Assembly: GCA_003176075.1 (NCBI GenBank)
Contig: PSRN01000033.1
Location: 1-9,636, forward strand
Source: Bdellovibrio sp.
GTDB taxonomy: Bacteria; Bdellovibrionota; Bdellovibrionia; Bdellovibrionales; Bdellovibrionaceae
Direction: 5' to 3'
DNA: 9,636 nt
Shown: one piece after another, positions 1-4,455 of the stretch
How positions within the stretch are numbered: the first letter of the stretch is position 1
Layout: each line of letters opens with the position of its first letter
Notes under the pieces: generated by a model
Seen by the model: the letters and a program-made list of their open reading frames with translations, nothing else
Database searches by the model: none
Told to the model about the DNA's origin: nothing
Position numbers and translations under genes: made by a program

Positions 1-150
1 ATCGAATTCCCGCCCCTTCAATACTTTTCTCCCGCCTCCGCAGCGTTGGTGCCCGCCCCCGTATCAACCTTCCCCGCCCCCGGACCGCTGAACCCGCCCG
101 CTCCGCCCTTTAAGTTCGTTCCCGCCCGCTCCCGGCCTAAAGCATCCTAA
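1..150 (+). CDS. C-terminal end of a Pro/Ala-rich protein (partial, 5' end outside window)
   Basis: Frame 1 is open from the window edge to a TAA at 148-150, giving 49 residues without a start, so this would be the tail of a gene that begins to the left. The peptide is rich in Pro and Ala and shows a degenerate seven-residue repeat of the form x-P-A/P-x-x-x-hydrophobic over about five units (for example SPASAAL, VPAPVST, FPAPGPL). At DNA level this appears as in-frame CCCGCC at 31, 52 and 73, exactly 21 bp apart, with variants at 9, 93 and 121. In-frame periodicity in multiples of three favours coding over a non-coding repeat. Such tails are usually unstructured linkers or surface extensions. 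The DNA here is much more C-rich than the rest of the window. The other two + frames are open for shorter stretches, so GC bias alone could explain part of the openness. Function unknown. Confidence 0.42.
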   Translation: MEFPPLQYFSPASAALVPAPVSTFPAPGPLNPPAPPFKFVPARSRPKAS

Positions 151-430
151 TCGCTATGGAGTCGCTTAGTTTCGAATAATTCGAATATTCGCAGGAATTG
201 ACTCAAATCGATAAAGTAAAACCTTTTACCTTACCCACCCACCCCTATACTGCTCAAACACGCTTCCCCCTGTCATTCTCTCAGCTTTTCGATTCTCCTC
301 TCCGATCATCTCTTTCTAAATCACTTCATCTCAAACTTATTTGATCTCTTCCACATGTAACCTAGAAGCTATTGCGCGTTTCGATTCGCGGATTTGAATT
401 CGTGGGGCTCGGCCGCATATACTTCGCGAT
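151..430. other. Non-coding stretch, G-poor, with two inverted repeats
   Basis: No convincing gene is seen in any frame. Two short inverted repeats are visible: CGAATA at 173-178 facing TATTCG at 186-191, with an ATTCGAA core between them, and GTAAAA at 216-221 facing TTTTAC at 224-229. Both resemble operator-like dyads, but no regulator can be assigned. From about 228 to 360 the + strand is almost free of G and dominated by C and T. A TTGACT at 197-202 looks like a -35 box but has no acceptable -10 at 16-18 bp. Confidence 0.5.
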
Positions 431-659
431 ATGAAATCAACTACCATGCCCCATATTCTGTACTTTTGCTTCTGATATCCATCCTGGGAACTTTTCGGTT
501 TTTCTAAAAGACATTCAACGGGAAGAACTCATAGTCCCACCTTCTGCTAACGAGTCTGGCTTCTTTAATGTGGCTTTTGCTTCATTTAATGGGTTTGATC
601 TCAATGATCTAGAACCAGATTTCACTCGAAAAGAAGTCTCAATCCGGCCGGTTGACCCC
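431..659 (+). pseudogene. Upstream part of a gene apparently split by homopolymer frameshifts
   Basis: A second + frame (position 435 onward) is open until 782 and reads as plausible protein (NFSVFLKDIQREEL, then FNVAFASFNGFDLNDLEPDF) although it lacks a good start: the first usual one is GTG 570, with no ribosome binding site. An ATG at 431 in a third frame runs only to TGA 473. Removing one T from the T4 run at 464-467 joins ATG 431 to the middle frame. Removing one C from the C5 run at 656-660 joins the middle frame to the 652-993 frame. The result would be one protein of roughly 185 residues. What is seen: two adjacent open frames with protein-like content meeting at a homopolymer. Inference: either a decaying gene or sequence errors. 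No family recognised. Confidence 0.35.
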
Positions 660-993
660 CAATTCCTTGCGCTTTCAGTTTTACGACGCCTTAACGAGCA
701 TTGGGGCGGAATCGACCTTAGACCTTTCCCATTTGACCGATGCGGAAGAAATCATGTACGAAGCGGCCGTGGCTTGCGTTAATAACTTTGCGGCGCCCAC
801 CGATTACTTCCTTGTGAATGGTGACTTGTATCTAGTTCAATCCGAGGCATTTAAGATCTTTTGGGGGGTCAATACCGCGACAATGGTTTTGTATGCCCGC
901 TTAGCCATAGTGGACCCCCGCAAGGCCTTGCACGTCCGGATCGGAGGTTTCGATACCACCCGGATACGAGCTCGCGCCATACCTAAGAAGTAA
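652..993 (+). CDS. Hypothetical protein, probably the C-terminal part of a frameshifted gene
   Basis: An intact frame from TTG 652 to TAA 991-993 encodes 113 residues with convincing amino-acid composition, including an acidic helix-like segment (LTDAEEIMYEAAVACVNN, about residues 28-45), a beta-rich middle (DYFLVNGDLYLV) and a basic C-terminus ending RARAIPKK. The frame has no stop back to 610, but TTG 652 is the first usual start and no clear Shine-Dalgarno precedes it, unlike nearly every - strand gene here. This fits the idea that it is the downstream half of a longer gene beginning near 431 and interrupted at the C5 run 656-660. It is the last gene on the + strand; a weak terminator follows at 1008-1036. 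No domain or family was recognised. Confidence 0.5.
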   Translation: MTPNSLRFQFYDALTSIGAESTLDLSHLTDAEEIMYEAAVACVNNFAAPTDYFLVNGDLYLVQSEAFKIFWGVNTATMVLYARLAIVDPRKALHVRIGGFDTTRIRARAIPKK

Positions 994-1007
994 AAACGTA
1001 AGGCTTC

Positions 1008-1036
1008 AACTCAAACCTATTAGAATTGAGTTTTGA
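1008..1036 (+). terminator. Weak rho-independent-type terminator
   Basis: AACTCAA at 1008-1014 pairs with TTGAGTT at 1026-1032, loop of 11 nt, followed by a short T run (1031-1034). The stem is A/T-rich and the T run short, so termination would be modest. It sits just after the stop of the 652-993 gene. On the - strand the same stem is followed further on by a TTTTT, so it might also end the leftward operon. Confidence 0.35.
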
Positions 1037-1042
1037 TATACT
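1034..1042 (+). promoter_or_regulatory. Extended -10 promoter for the structured RNA
   Basis: TGATATACT matches the extended -10 form TGnTATAAT in all but one position. No -35 is seen at the usual distance, which extended -10 promoters tolerate. The predicted start, about 7 nt downstream near 1049-1050, falls immediately before the CGAGCAAG that opens the candidate RNA. Confidence 0.45.
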
Positions 1043-1049
1043 CGAGATT

Positions 1050-1216
1050 CCGAGCAAGTAGCGGGAAGTTGTGGCTGGTAATCGCTGGGTTGTTTACCCG
1101 GGAGGAACGTCCAGCACTGGGCCCGCAAGGATGTTGCAGCATCTATTCAGGGCTAAATAGGCGATTCGCGGTAGCCTGAATCCTGAATCACCGGGGTCGC
1201 GCCCGGCCTTGCTCGT
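1050..1216 (+). ncRNA. Candidate structured RNA with RNase-P-like features
   Basis: The ends pair over 8 bp (CGAGCAAG 1051-1058 with CTTGCTCG 1208-1215). Inside are hairpins 1085-1090/1096-1101, 1130-1134/1139-1143, and 1145-1154/1173-1181 with one bulged G. Two long-range helices, 1075-1079/1190-1194 and 1117-1122/1201-1206, interlock as a pseudoknot. This order (terminal stem, P2-P3, P4 crossing P2, short P5, P15) is the layout of the catalytic domain of RNase P RNA. GAGGAACGTCC at 1102-1112 is one base from the bacterial J3/4-P4 consensus GAGGAAAGUCC, and the 1155-1173 loop (AAATAGG then GGTA) resembles the L15 loop that binds the tRNA CCA end. Against it: no specificity domain, no clear ACAGAA, and P4 is displaced from the conserved box. 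It is a structured RNA with fair confidence; the RNase P identity is a hypothesis. No coding frame covers it. Confidence 0.45.
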
Positions 1217-1220
1217 TCCT

Positions 1221-1493
1221 TTACGCTGGCCAATATTCGGGATGCACACCATCTAGCGCCTTAATCAATCGTTCTTTATACTTGCCGTCGACGACAAAGT
1301 ATTGGAAGCGCTCATGATTAAGCTGAAACTGCTCAATATTCACGGTGTAGTAAACCATATCGTTTATATCGAGAAGATTGACCCAGTTCTCAGAACTCTC
1401 TTGATCAGGATATGAATATTCACAAATCAGAAACAGATTCCCATGTTTGACATCAATTGCGACTTCCCCTAATAGATCATTTTTTGAACTCAT
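1221..1493 (-). CDS. Hypothetical protein, last gene of the PP-loop enzyme operon
   Basis: Encodes 90 residues from ATG 1493 to TAA 1221. This start is chosen because GGAAGG lies 9 nt upstream inside the end of the preceding gene; ATG 1502 and earlier starts would place that site at or inside the coding region. It overlaps the upstream gene by 17 nt, so translation is probably coupled. The protein is acidic, rich in aromatic residues and looks like a small alpha/beta fold (LFLICEYSY, MVYYTVNIEQF, FQYFVVDGKYKERLI). No signal peptide, membrane segment or metal motif is visible. It is the final gene of the leftward operon that begins at 2579 and faces the candidate RNA at 1050-1216 across only a few bases. 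Function not recognised. Confidence 0.75.
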   Translation of the reverse strand: MSSKNDLLGEVAIDVKHGNLFLICEYSYPDQESSENWVNLLDINDMVYYTVNIEQFQLNHERFQYFVVDGKYKERLIKALDGVHPEYWPA

Positions 1494-1680
1494 TTGTTTC
1501 ATCCTTCCAAACTGGTTCCACACTAGCTTTGGGTCCTAAACCCACCTTTTTTAGCGTTCCCGACCTTTTAGCCATTTTCATCCGAGAAGCTATCAATGCA
1601 TCCAATTCCGCCAAAGTAAGGTGTGGATAGTCCCGAACCACTTCAAAACGTATTTGGATCTCAAATTCTAAATCAGTCAT
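1477..1680 (-). CDS. Hypothetical small basic protein
   Basis: ATG 1680 gives 67 residues; GTG 1689 in the same frame would add three. ATG 1680 overlaps the end of the preceding small gene (TGA 1675-1673) by 8 nt, so reinitiation by the same ribosomes is likely; no strong Shine-Dalgarno is present. The N-terminal half is predicted helical (FEIQIRFEVVRDYPHLTL, then AELDALIASRMKMAKR) and the C-terminal third is lysine-rich. No known motif is seen. Third gene in the operon begun by the PAPS-reductase-family enzyme, which suggests a related job but does not show it. Confidence 0.65.
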   Translation of the reverse strand: MTDLEFEIQIRFEVVRDYPHLTLAELDALIASRMKMAKRSGTLKKVGLGPKASVEPVWKDETNEFKK

Positions 1681-1843
1681 TGAAATCACTTAAGCCACAC
1701 TTCTTACATTCGCGACTTTGAAACTCCAAAATGCTTGGTCCATAAGGCCCTTCAATGTAAGTCCAGTCTCCGGTCCGTTTCCATTCGGTCCATTCGTGGT
1801 CGCAAAGCCATTGCCTGAAAATTCTTCTAAAAATCGCCGCCAC
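1673..1843 (-). CDS. Small Cys/His protein coupled to the PP-loop enzyme
   Basis: GTG 1843 to TGA 1673 encodes 56 residues. The start is well supported: GGAGGAG lies 4 nt upstream of the GTG, within the last codons of the enzyme gene, and the two genes overlap by 17 nt. The peptide is aromatic- and charge-rich (CDHEWTEWKRTGDWTYIEGP) with C14-x-H16 near the N-terminus and C46-K-K-C49-G near the C-terminus, a spacing that could form one zinc site in a single small domain. It then overlaps the next gene by 8 nt. Similar small CxxCG proteins with Trp-rich middles are common in phages, but no function is known to me. Tight coupling to the enzyme suggests co-expression in equal amounts. Confidence 0.7.
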   Translation of the reverse strand: MAAIFRRIFRQWLCDHEWTEWKRTGDWTYIEGPYGPSILEFQSRECKKCGLSDFND

Positions 1844-2579
1844 AATACTCCTCCAGATATTTGTTCGATTTTACTCCAGCGACCTGCTTAAGTCGAATCG
1901 ACTTGCCTAGTTCCTTTTCGAGCGCTACCATGCGTTGAAAGAGCTCGGGCTTCAATTGGGCTGCCTTTTGGTGCTCTGCGATCCGACCGAAAACACAAAA
2001 CACACAAGACAACCGGCTGAAACCTTGGGCGTAAACCGGATGTGGAGTTTGCCCTGCGCTGCGGATAAGCTCCCACACATCAGTCAAAGTCTTATTAAAT
2101 ATAGGAAACCATTCATGAATTGTAAGGTTCTGCCGTTTAAGCGAAAGTTTGGATAACTTCCAAGGCTCTTTTTTGGCGCGCGCAGGAGACTCTTCTGCGC
2201 GAATACCAATCGCATTGATGGCGCGAGTGATATTATGGGCTTTGCAATATTCCTTGATCCACGCTCCGATCGGTTGGGTTTTGAGTTGGTCCGTACAAAA
2301 GCGAGCTTGCCCAGAAGGTAATCGTTTGTATTTACGGCATAAATCAAAAAACGAGAGTTTGGGCTGAACCACATGGACGGGTCGACCAAAAGAATTCGCA
2401 GTAATGAAAGCGTGCATAGGCTCCCATTCCATTTCGCCCAAGTCACTATGAACCACCACCAGCTTTTCGGTCAACCCAGCTGCAACCAAGTACGCAAGCA
2501 TGGCTTGCGAGTCCTTGCCTCCACTATGATTTACAAAGATAACTTCTGCTTCGAGAACTTCTTTAGGTATTGTTTGCAT
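1827..2579 (-). CDS. PAPS reductase / DndC-like PP-loop family protein
   Basis: 250 residues from ATG 2579, with GGGAGGTG 5 nt upstream. The PP-loop SGGKDS (residues 19-24) binds the adenylyl nucleotide in the CysH/DndC superfamily. Further landmarks are HSDLGEMEW (44-52), RFCTDQLK (93-100), GIRAEES (125-131) and SCVFC (191-195). Members either reduce adenylyl sulfates or activate ATP for sulfur insertion into DNA or tRNA. The C95/C192/C195/C246 set could hold an iron-sulfur cluster, as in DndC-like and assimilatory APS-type enzymes, but this is inference. Phages often carry such proteins singly. No dndB, dndD or dndE is in this window, so phosphorothioation cannot be claimed. First gene of a four-gene operon driven by the AGTATTG-type promoter at 2604-2649. 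Family assignment is firm; substrate is unknown. Confidence 0.9.
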   Translation of the reverse strand: MQTIPKEVLEAEVIFVNHSGGKDSQAMLAYLVAAGLTEKLVVVHSDLGEMEWEPMHAFITANSFGRPVHVVQPKLSFFDLCRKYKRLPSGQARFCTDQLKTQPIGAWIKEYCKAHNITRAINAIGIRAEESPARAKKEPWKLSKLSLKRQNLTIHEWFPIFNKTLTDVWELIRSAGQTPHPVYAQGFSRLSCVFCVFGRIAEHQKAAQLKPELFQRMVALEKELGKSIRLKQVAGVKSNKYLEEYCGGDF

Positions 2580-2603
2580 TTACACCTCCCTCGCCTCAAA
2601 TAC

Positions 2604-2649
2604 AGTTTAGCGGAATACATACTGATTCTCAATACTATTATTCAATACT
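2604..2649 (-). promoter_or_regulatory. Promoter of the PP-loop enzyme operon with paired AGTATTG repeats
   Basis: Reading leftward: -35 TTGAGA (2632-2627), 17-bp spacer, -10 TAAACT (2609-2604), start near 2597, about 18 nt before ATG 2579. Two AGTATTG copies occupy 2649-2643 and 2636-2630, 13 bp apart; the near copy shares its TTG with the -35. The promoter at 4037-4093 has the same arrangement, base for base in spacing. Confidence 0.6.
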
Positions 2650-2668
2650 TTATCTAAGCGAGAAAAGT

Positions 2669-2857
2669 TTATTTCTCATCCTTCCGCTTTTTAGCCCGCT
2701 CTTCTAAATAAGCTTTCGCAGCCGCTTCAATGAAATCCGCGATCTGAACGTTGTCCTGCCGTAATTGAATCCGTAAGAGCTCGTAGATTTCCGCCTCAAT
2801 TCGAGCCTGGATCAACTTACGTTCGACTGGCTTCGGTAAATGTCTTCGAATGTTCAT
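2669..2857 (-). CDS. Ribbon-helix-helix DNA-binding protein (predicted)
   Basis: 62 residues from ATG 2857, with AGAGGGG 6 nt upstream. The pattern fits the MetJ/Arc (RHH) fold: a basic N-terminal arm, a short strand KLIQARIE (13-20) whose alternate residues would contact the major groove as a dimer, a first helix EIYELLRIQLRQ (23-34), a turn at DNV, and a second helix ADFIEAAAKAYLEE (40-53), followed by a lysine-rich tail. RHH proteins of this size are typically transcriptional regulators or antitoxins binding short direct or inverted repeats. No toxin gene adjoins it. It lies directly upstream of the AGTATTG promoter at 2604-2649 and ends the operon started by the other AGTATTG promoter, so it may regulate both; that link is inference. 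It may also have its own promoter at 2897-2925. Confidence 0.7.
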   Translation of the reverse strand: MNIRRHLPKPVERKLIQARIEAEIYELLRIQLRQDNVQIADFIEAAAKAYLEERAKKRKDEK

Positions 2858-2896
2858 AGTTTTCCCCTCTATTCATTTCTGTTAGATTTCATTTAA

Positions 2897-2925
2897 ACCA
2901 TATTACTTCGCTTGCTTCGTTTCAA
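2897..2925 (-). promoter_or_regulatory. Possible promoter for the RHH gene
   Basis: TTGAAA (2925-2920), 17-bp spacer, TATGGT (2902-2897), reading leftward. The -35 overlaps the stop codon of the preceding gene. It would give the RHH gene expression independent of the upstream operon. No AGTATTG copy is nearby. Confidence 0.4.
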
Positions 2926-3170
2926 CCTTTCGCCCCCGGAATCAACCGCACCACGAAGGGGCCCCCCTGAAGATCGGCATACTTTTCGGCCGCTGCTTTA
3001 CTCTTATAAGTTCGGACCGCATCTTCAATCCGATACTTGCCGTCGCCTCGCCAAAGAACCACTGCATAGACCCAGCCTTGCTCCTTAACCAATCGTCGAT
3101 CTTGTTCTATTGAGTCTTTTTTGCATTGTTGACACACTGATGGCCAAACAAAACCATGTGGGCAGATCAT
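2922..3170 (-). CDS. Small protein with N-terminal CxH/CxxC metal-site motif
   Basis: 82 residues; ATG 3170 overlaps the upstream stop as ATGA, with a G-rich Shine-Dalgarno (GAGGGGGG) just upstream. C3-P-H5 and C13-Q-Q-C16 at the N-terminus could chelate one zinc. The rest reads as a compact alpha/beta unit: strand-like VYAVVLWRGDGKYRIEDAV, helix KAAAEKYADLQ, strand PFVVRLIPG. Short proteins with a CPHG opening and a CxxC occur in phage genomes next to other orphan genes, but I cannot name a function. Fourth gene of the operon starting at 4013. Confidence 0.72.
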   Translation of the reverse strand: MICPHGFVWPSVCQQCKKDSIEQDRRLVKEQGWVYAVVLWRGDGKYRIEDAVRTYKSKAAAEKYADLQGGPFVVRLIPGAKG

Positions 3171-3406
3171 TCGCCCCCCTCGTCAATAAGTGCGTTTTCG
3201 AATAAGTTAGCTGCCCGAACTGCATCTTTGTAGTCACTTTTAAGGAGGTGCCCGGCATGCTCAAGGTCTGCAATCCTTTTCTCAATCGAACGGATCTTTT
3301 CCAAGGCTATTAAGGCAATCTCTTCGGCTCTAAGTTTAGCCTCGGCCAGGATTAATCCGGGAAAATCTCGCTCTAAAACTTGTTGGGCTCGATCCTTTAG
3401 GTCCAT
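3167..3406 (-). CDS. Hypothetical coiled-coil protein
   Basis: 79 residues from ATG 3406, preceded by AAGGAGA at 5 nt; the stop overlaps the next start as ATGA. Nearly the whole sequence is predicted helical, with alternating hydrophobic and charged positions from about residue 18 to 60 (ALIALEKIRSIEKRIADLEH), consistent with a short coiled coil and a dimer or trimer. No cysteine, signal peptide or catalytic motif. Third gene in the 2669-4013 operon, translationally coupled to the zinc-motif protein that follows. Function unknown. Confidence 0.72.
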   Translation of the reverse strand: MDLKDRAQQVLERDFPGLILAEAKLRAEEIALIALEKIRSIEKRIADLEHAGHLLKSDYKDAVRAANLFENALIDEGGE

Positions 3407-3420
3407 AGTTTCTCCTTTGG

Positions 3421-3759
3421 TTAGGGTACTTTTGCTTGCAAAGCTTGTAATTGTTGCGCCACTGAATTCAGTTCTGATTGCAGTGCCGCTACTTGAGAAT
3501 AGAGTGTGGCCAAGGAAGCGGAAGATCCTCCACCTTGCTGCAATTGATTGATTTCATAGTAGAGCCCATTGATCGCGTTCGTGTCTTGAACTGCGATCTT
3601 GGTCAGCGCGGTGATGTCGTTGCTGATCGTGTTGATGTCCTGCGTATCCTTGTGGACCTCGTCGCACAAAGCTCCGTCTTGCTGACAAATATCCTTTTGA
3701 TTGGCGCAAGCGATTGAGAGTAGTGGCAAAAGAAGCAAAGCAATTTTTAGTAATTTCAT
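3421..3759 (-). CDS. Predicted lipoprotein with C-terminal coiled coil
   Basis: 112 residues from ATG 3759, AAGGAGG 7 nt upstream. The N-terminus MKLLKIALLLLPLLSIAC is a signal peptide ending in a cysteine at 18; the lipobox (S-I-A-C) is not canonical at -3 but the overall shape suggests lipidation. Two more cysteines (C25, C32) follow closely and could form a disulfide. Residues 40-74 and 82-110 are heptad-like with many Gln, Ile and Leu, separated by a GGGSS hinge, suggesting a two-segment coiled coil in the periplasm. Being in a phage operon, it could be a spanin-like, superinfection-exclusion or envelope-modifying protein, but nothing in the sequence decides this. Confidence 0.78.
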   Translation of the reverse strand: MKLLKIALLLLPLLSIACANQKDICQQDGALCDEVHKDTQDINTISNDITALTKIAVQDTNAINGLYYEINQLQQGGGSSASLATLYSQVAALQSELNSVAQQLQALQAKVP

Positions 3760-3770
3760 TGGAAACCTCC

Positions 3771-4013
3771 TTATTTAGTGAATCCTTGATAAGAACAAGC
3801 GGGTTTAGTTGAGTCTTTGCGAAATCCTTCAGTGCCGTACTGATCGCATTGAATCCAACCCGAGATCGCGAGGTTTTGGCGAAGTCCCGCTCCACAACAA
3901 GGGCATTTGCCCGAATTCCAAACTCGCAATGCTTCTGCTTGGGCTGCTGCAATGCGAGCTTTTGATTCCAAGTTACGTTTTCTAGTTTCGGCTGCCTTTT
4001 GTCCTTTAGTCAT
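3771..4013 (-). CDS. Small basic protein with zinc-ribbon-like cysteines
   Basis: 80 residues from ATG 4013, with GGAGG 6 nt upstream. Residues 1-32 form a lysine/alanine-rich helix (QKAAETRKRNLESKARIAAA) likely to contact nucleic acid or protein. The second half carries C37-P-C39-C40, C56 and C73 in a layout typical of a small zinc ribbon (GKCPCCGAGLRQN, GWIQCDQYG, ACSYQGF). The family looks familiar from phages of Gram-negative hosts but has no function I can name. First gene of a five-gene operon; its promoter is at 4037-4093 and the 5' leader is only about 17 nt. Confidence 0.75.
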   Translation of the reverse strand: MTKGQKAAETRKRNLESKARIAAAQAEALRVWNSGKCPCCGAGLRQNLAISGWIQCDQYGTEGFRKDSTKPACSYQGFTK

Positions 4014-4036
4014 TTTTTCCTCCGCGTTACCTATAT

Positions 4037-4093
4037 AGAATAACTTGGAGTATGTGAATAGTCAATACTCTATTCCAATACTATCTAGTATTG
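4037..4093 (-). promoter_or_regulatory. Promoter with AGTATTG repeats upstream of the five-gene operon
   Basis: Reading leftward: -35 TTGACT (4065-4060), 17-bp spacer, -10 TATTCT (4042-4037), start near 4030. AGTATTG occurs at 4069-4063, overlapping the -35, and at 4082-4076, 13 bp further upstream. A third, inverted copy makes a dyad (CAATACTA at 4076-4083, TAGTATTG at 4086-4093). The arrangement is repeated at 2604-2649. Confidence 0.65.
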
Positions 4094-4123
4094 ATACTAA
4101 CGGATTAGAACTGTTAGGTTTGA

Positions 4124-4360
4124 TTAGAGATTGCTCAAATCCGAATTCGAGTTCGAATTGAGCCAAAAGCGCTCTTCCATCATTGAATTCGTGGCCCCAA
4201 TGCCTGGGGCGGCTAACGGTCCGTGTTTAACTCCGTCTTTACACCAGAACGACCAAGAACAGTCCGGATGCCACTTCGAGCGCTCGACCCGACCTTTACA
4301 ATAAGGGCAAGTGATATCGGGAATTCGGCGCGCTCGATCTATTGGAATTACTTCTCCCAA
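4124..4360 (-). CDS. Hypothetical zinc-ribbon protein
   Basis: 78 residues from TTG 4360 to TAA 4124. TTG is the only usual start at the head of the frame and has AGGGGG 7 nt upstream. After MGEVIPIDRARRIPD comes C18-P-Y-C21, then C34 and C40 with H46 nearby, suggesting a zinc knuckle of CxxC type. The middle is Trp-rich (RSKWHPDCSWSFWC). The C-terminus is a low-complexity Asn/Ser run. It stands alone: a 95-nt gap separates it from the upstream cluster and the AGTATTG promoter follows it. The ribosome binding site lies in a possible hairpin (4367-4370 with 4378-4381). Function unknown. Confidence 0.68.
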   Translation of the reverse strand: MGEVIPIDRARRIPDITCPYCKGRVERSKWHPDCSWSFWCKDGVKHGPLAAPGIGATNSMMEERFWLNSNSNSDLSNL

Positions 4361-4455
4361 GGCAGGACCCCCTAAAAGGGTATAAAGGCAGACCTAGCTA
4401 TCACTCCGCTTTGAAACGGTTCTCCGGGGCTTCGATCGATCAGCCCACAACCTCA
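4361..4455. other. Intergenic gap with small hairpins
   Basis: In the leftward transcript a GGGCU/AGCCC stem (4442-4446 with 4427-4431), a CCGUU-UCAA-AGCGG hairpin, and an ACCC/GGGU stem that would cover the AGGGGG site of the 4124-4360 gene can be drawn. There is no T run, so this is not a standard terminator. It may tune translation of the downstream gene. Confidence 0.3.

Noticed and set aside
19..25. Isolated CAATACT, matching the promoter repeat
   Set aside because: Single copy inside a probable coding tail, with no -10 or second copy at 13 bp.
2084..2446. 120-aa alternative frame inside the PP-loop enzyme gene
   Set aside because: The overlapping frame has all family motifs, a strong ribosome binding site and a promoter; this one has none of these.
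1827..2579. Membership of a Dnd phosphorothioation system
   Set aside because: No DndB, DndD or DndE neighbour in the window; the family match alone does not establish the pathway.
2660..2677. Hairpin GAGAAA/TTTCTC after the RHH gene, considered as a terminator
   Set aside because: Weak A/T-rich stem with no T run on either strand.
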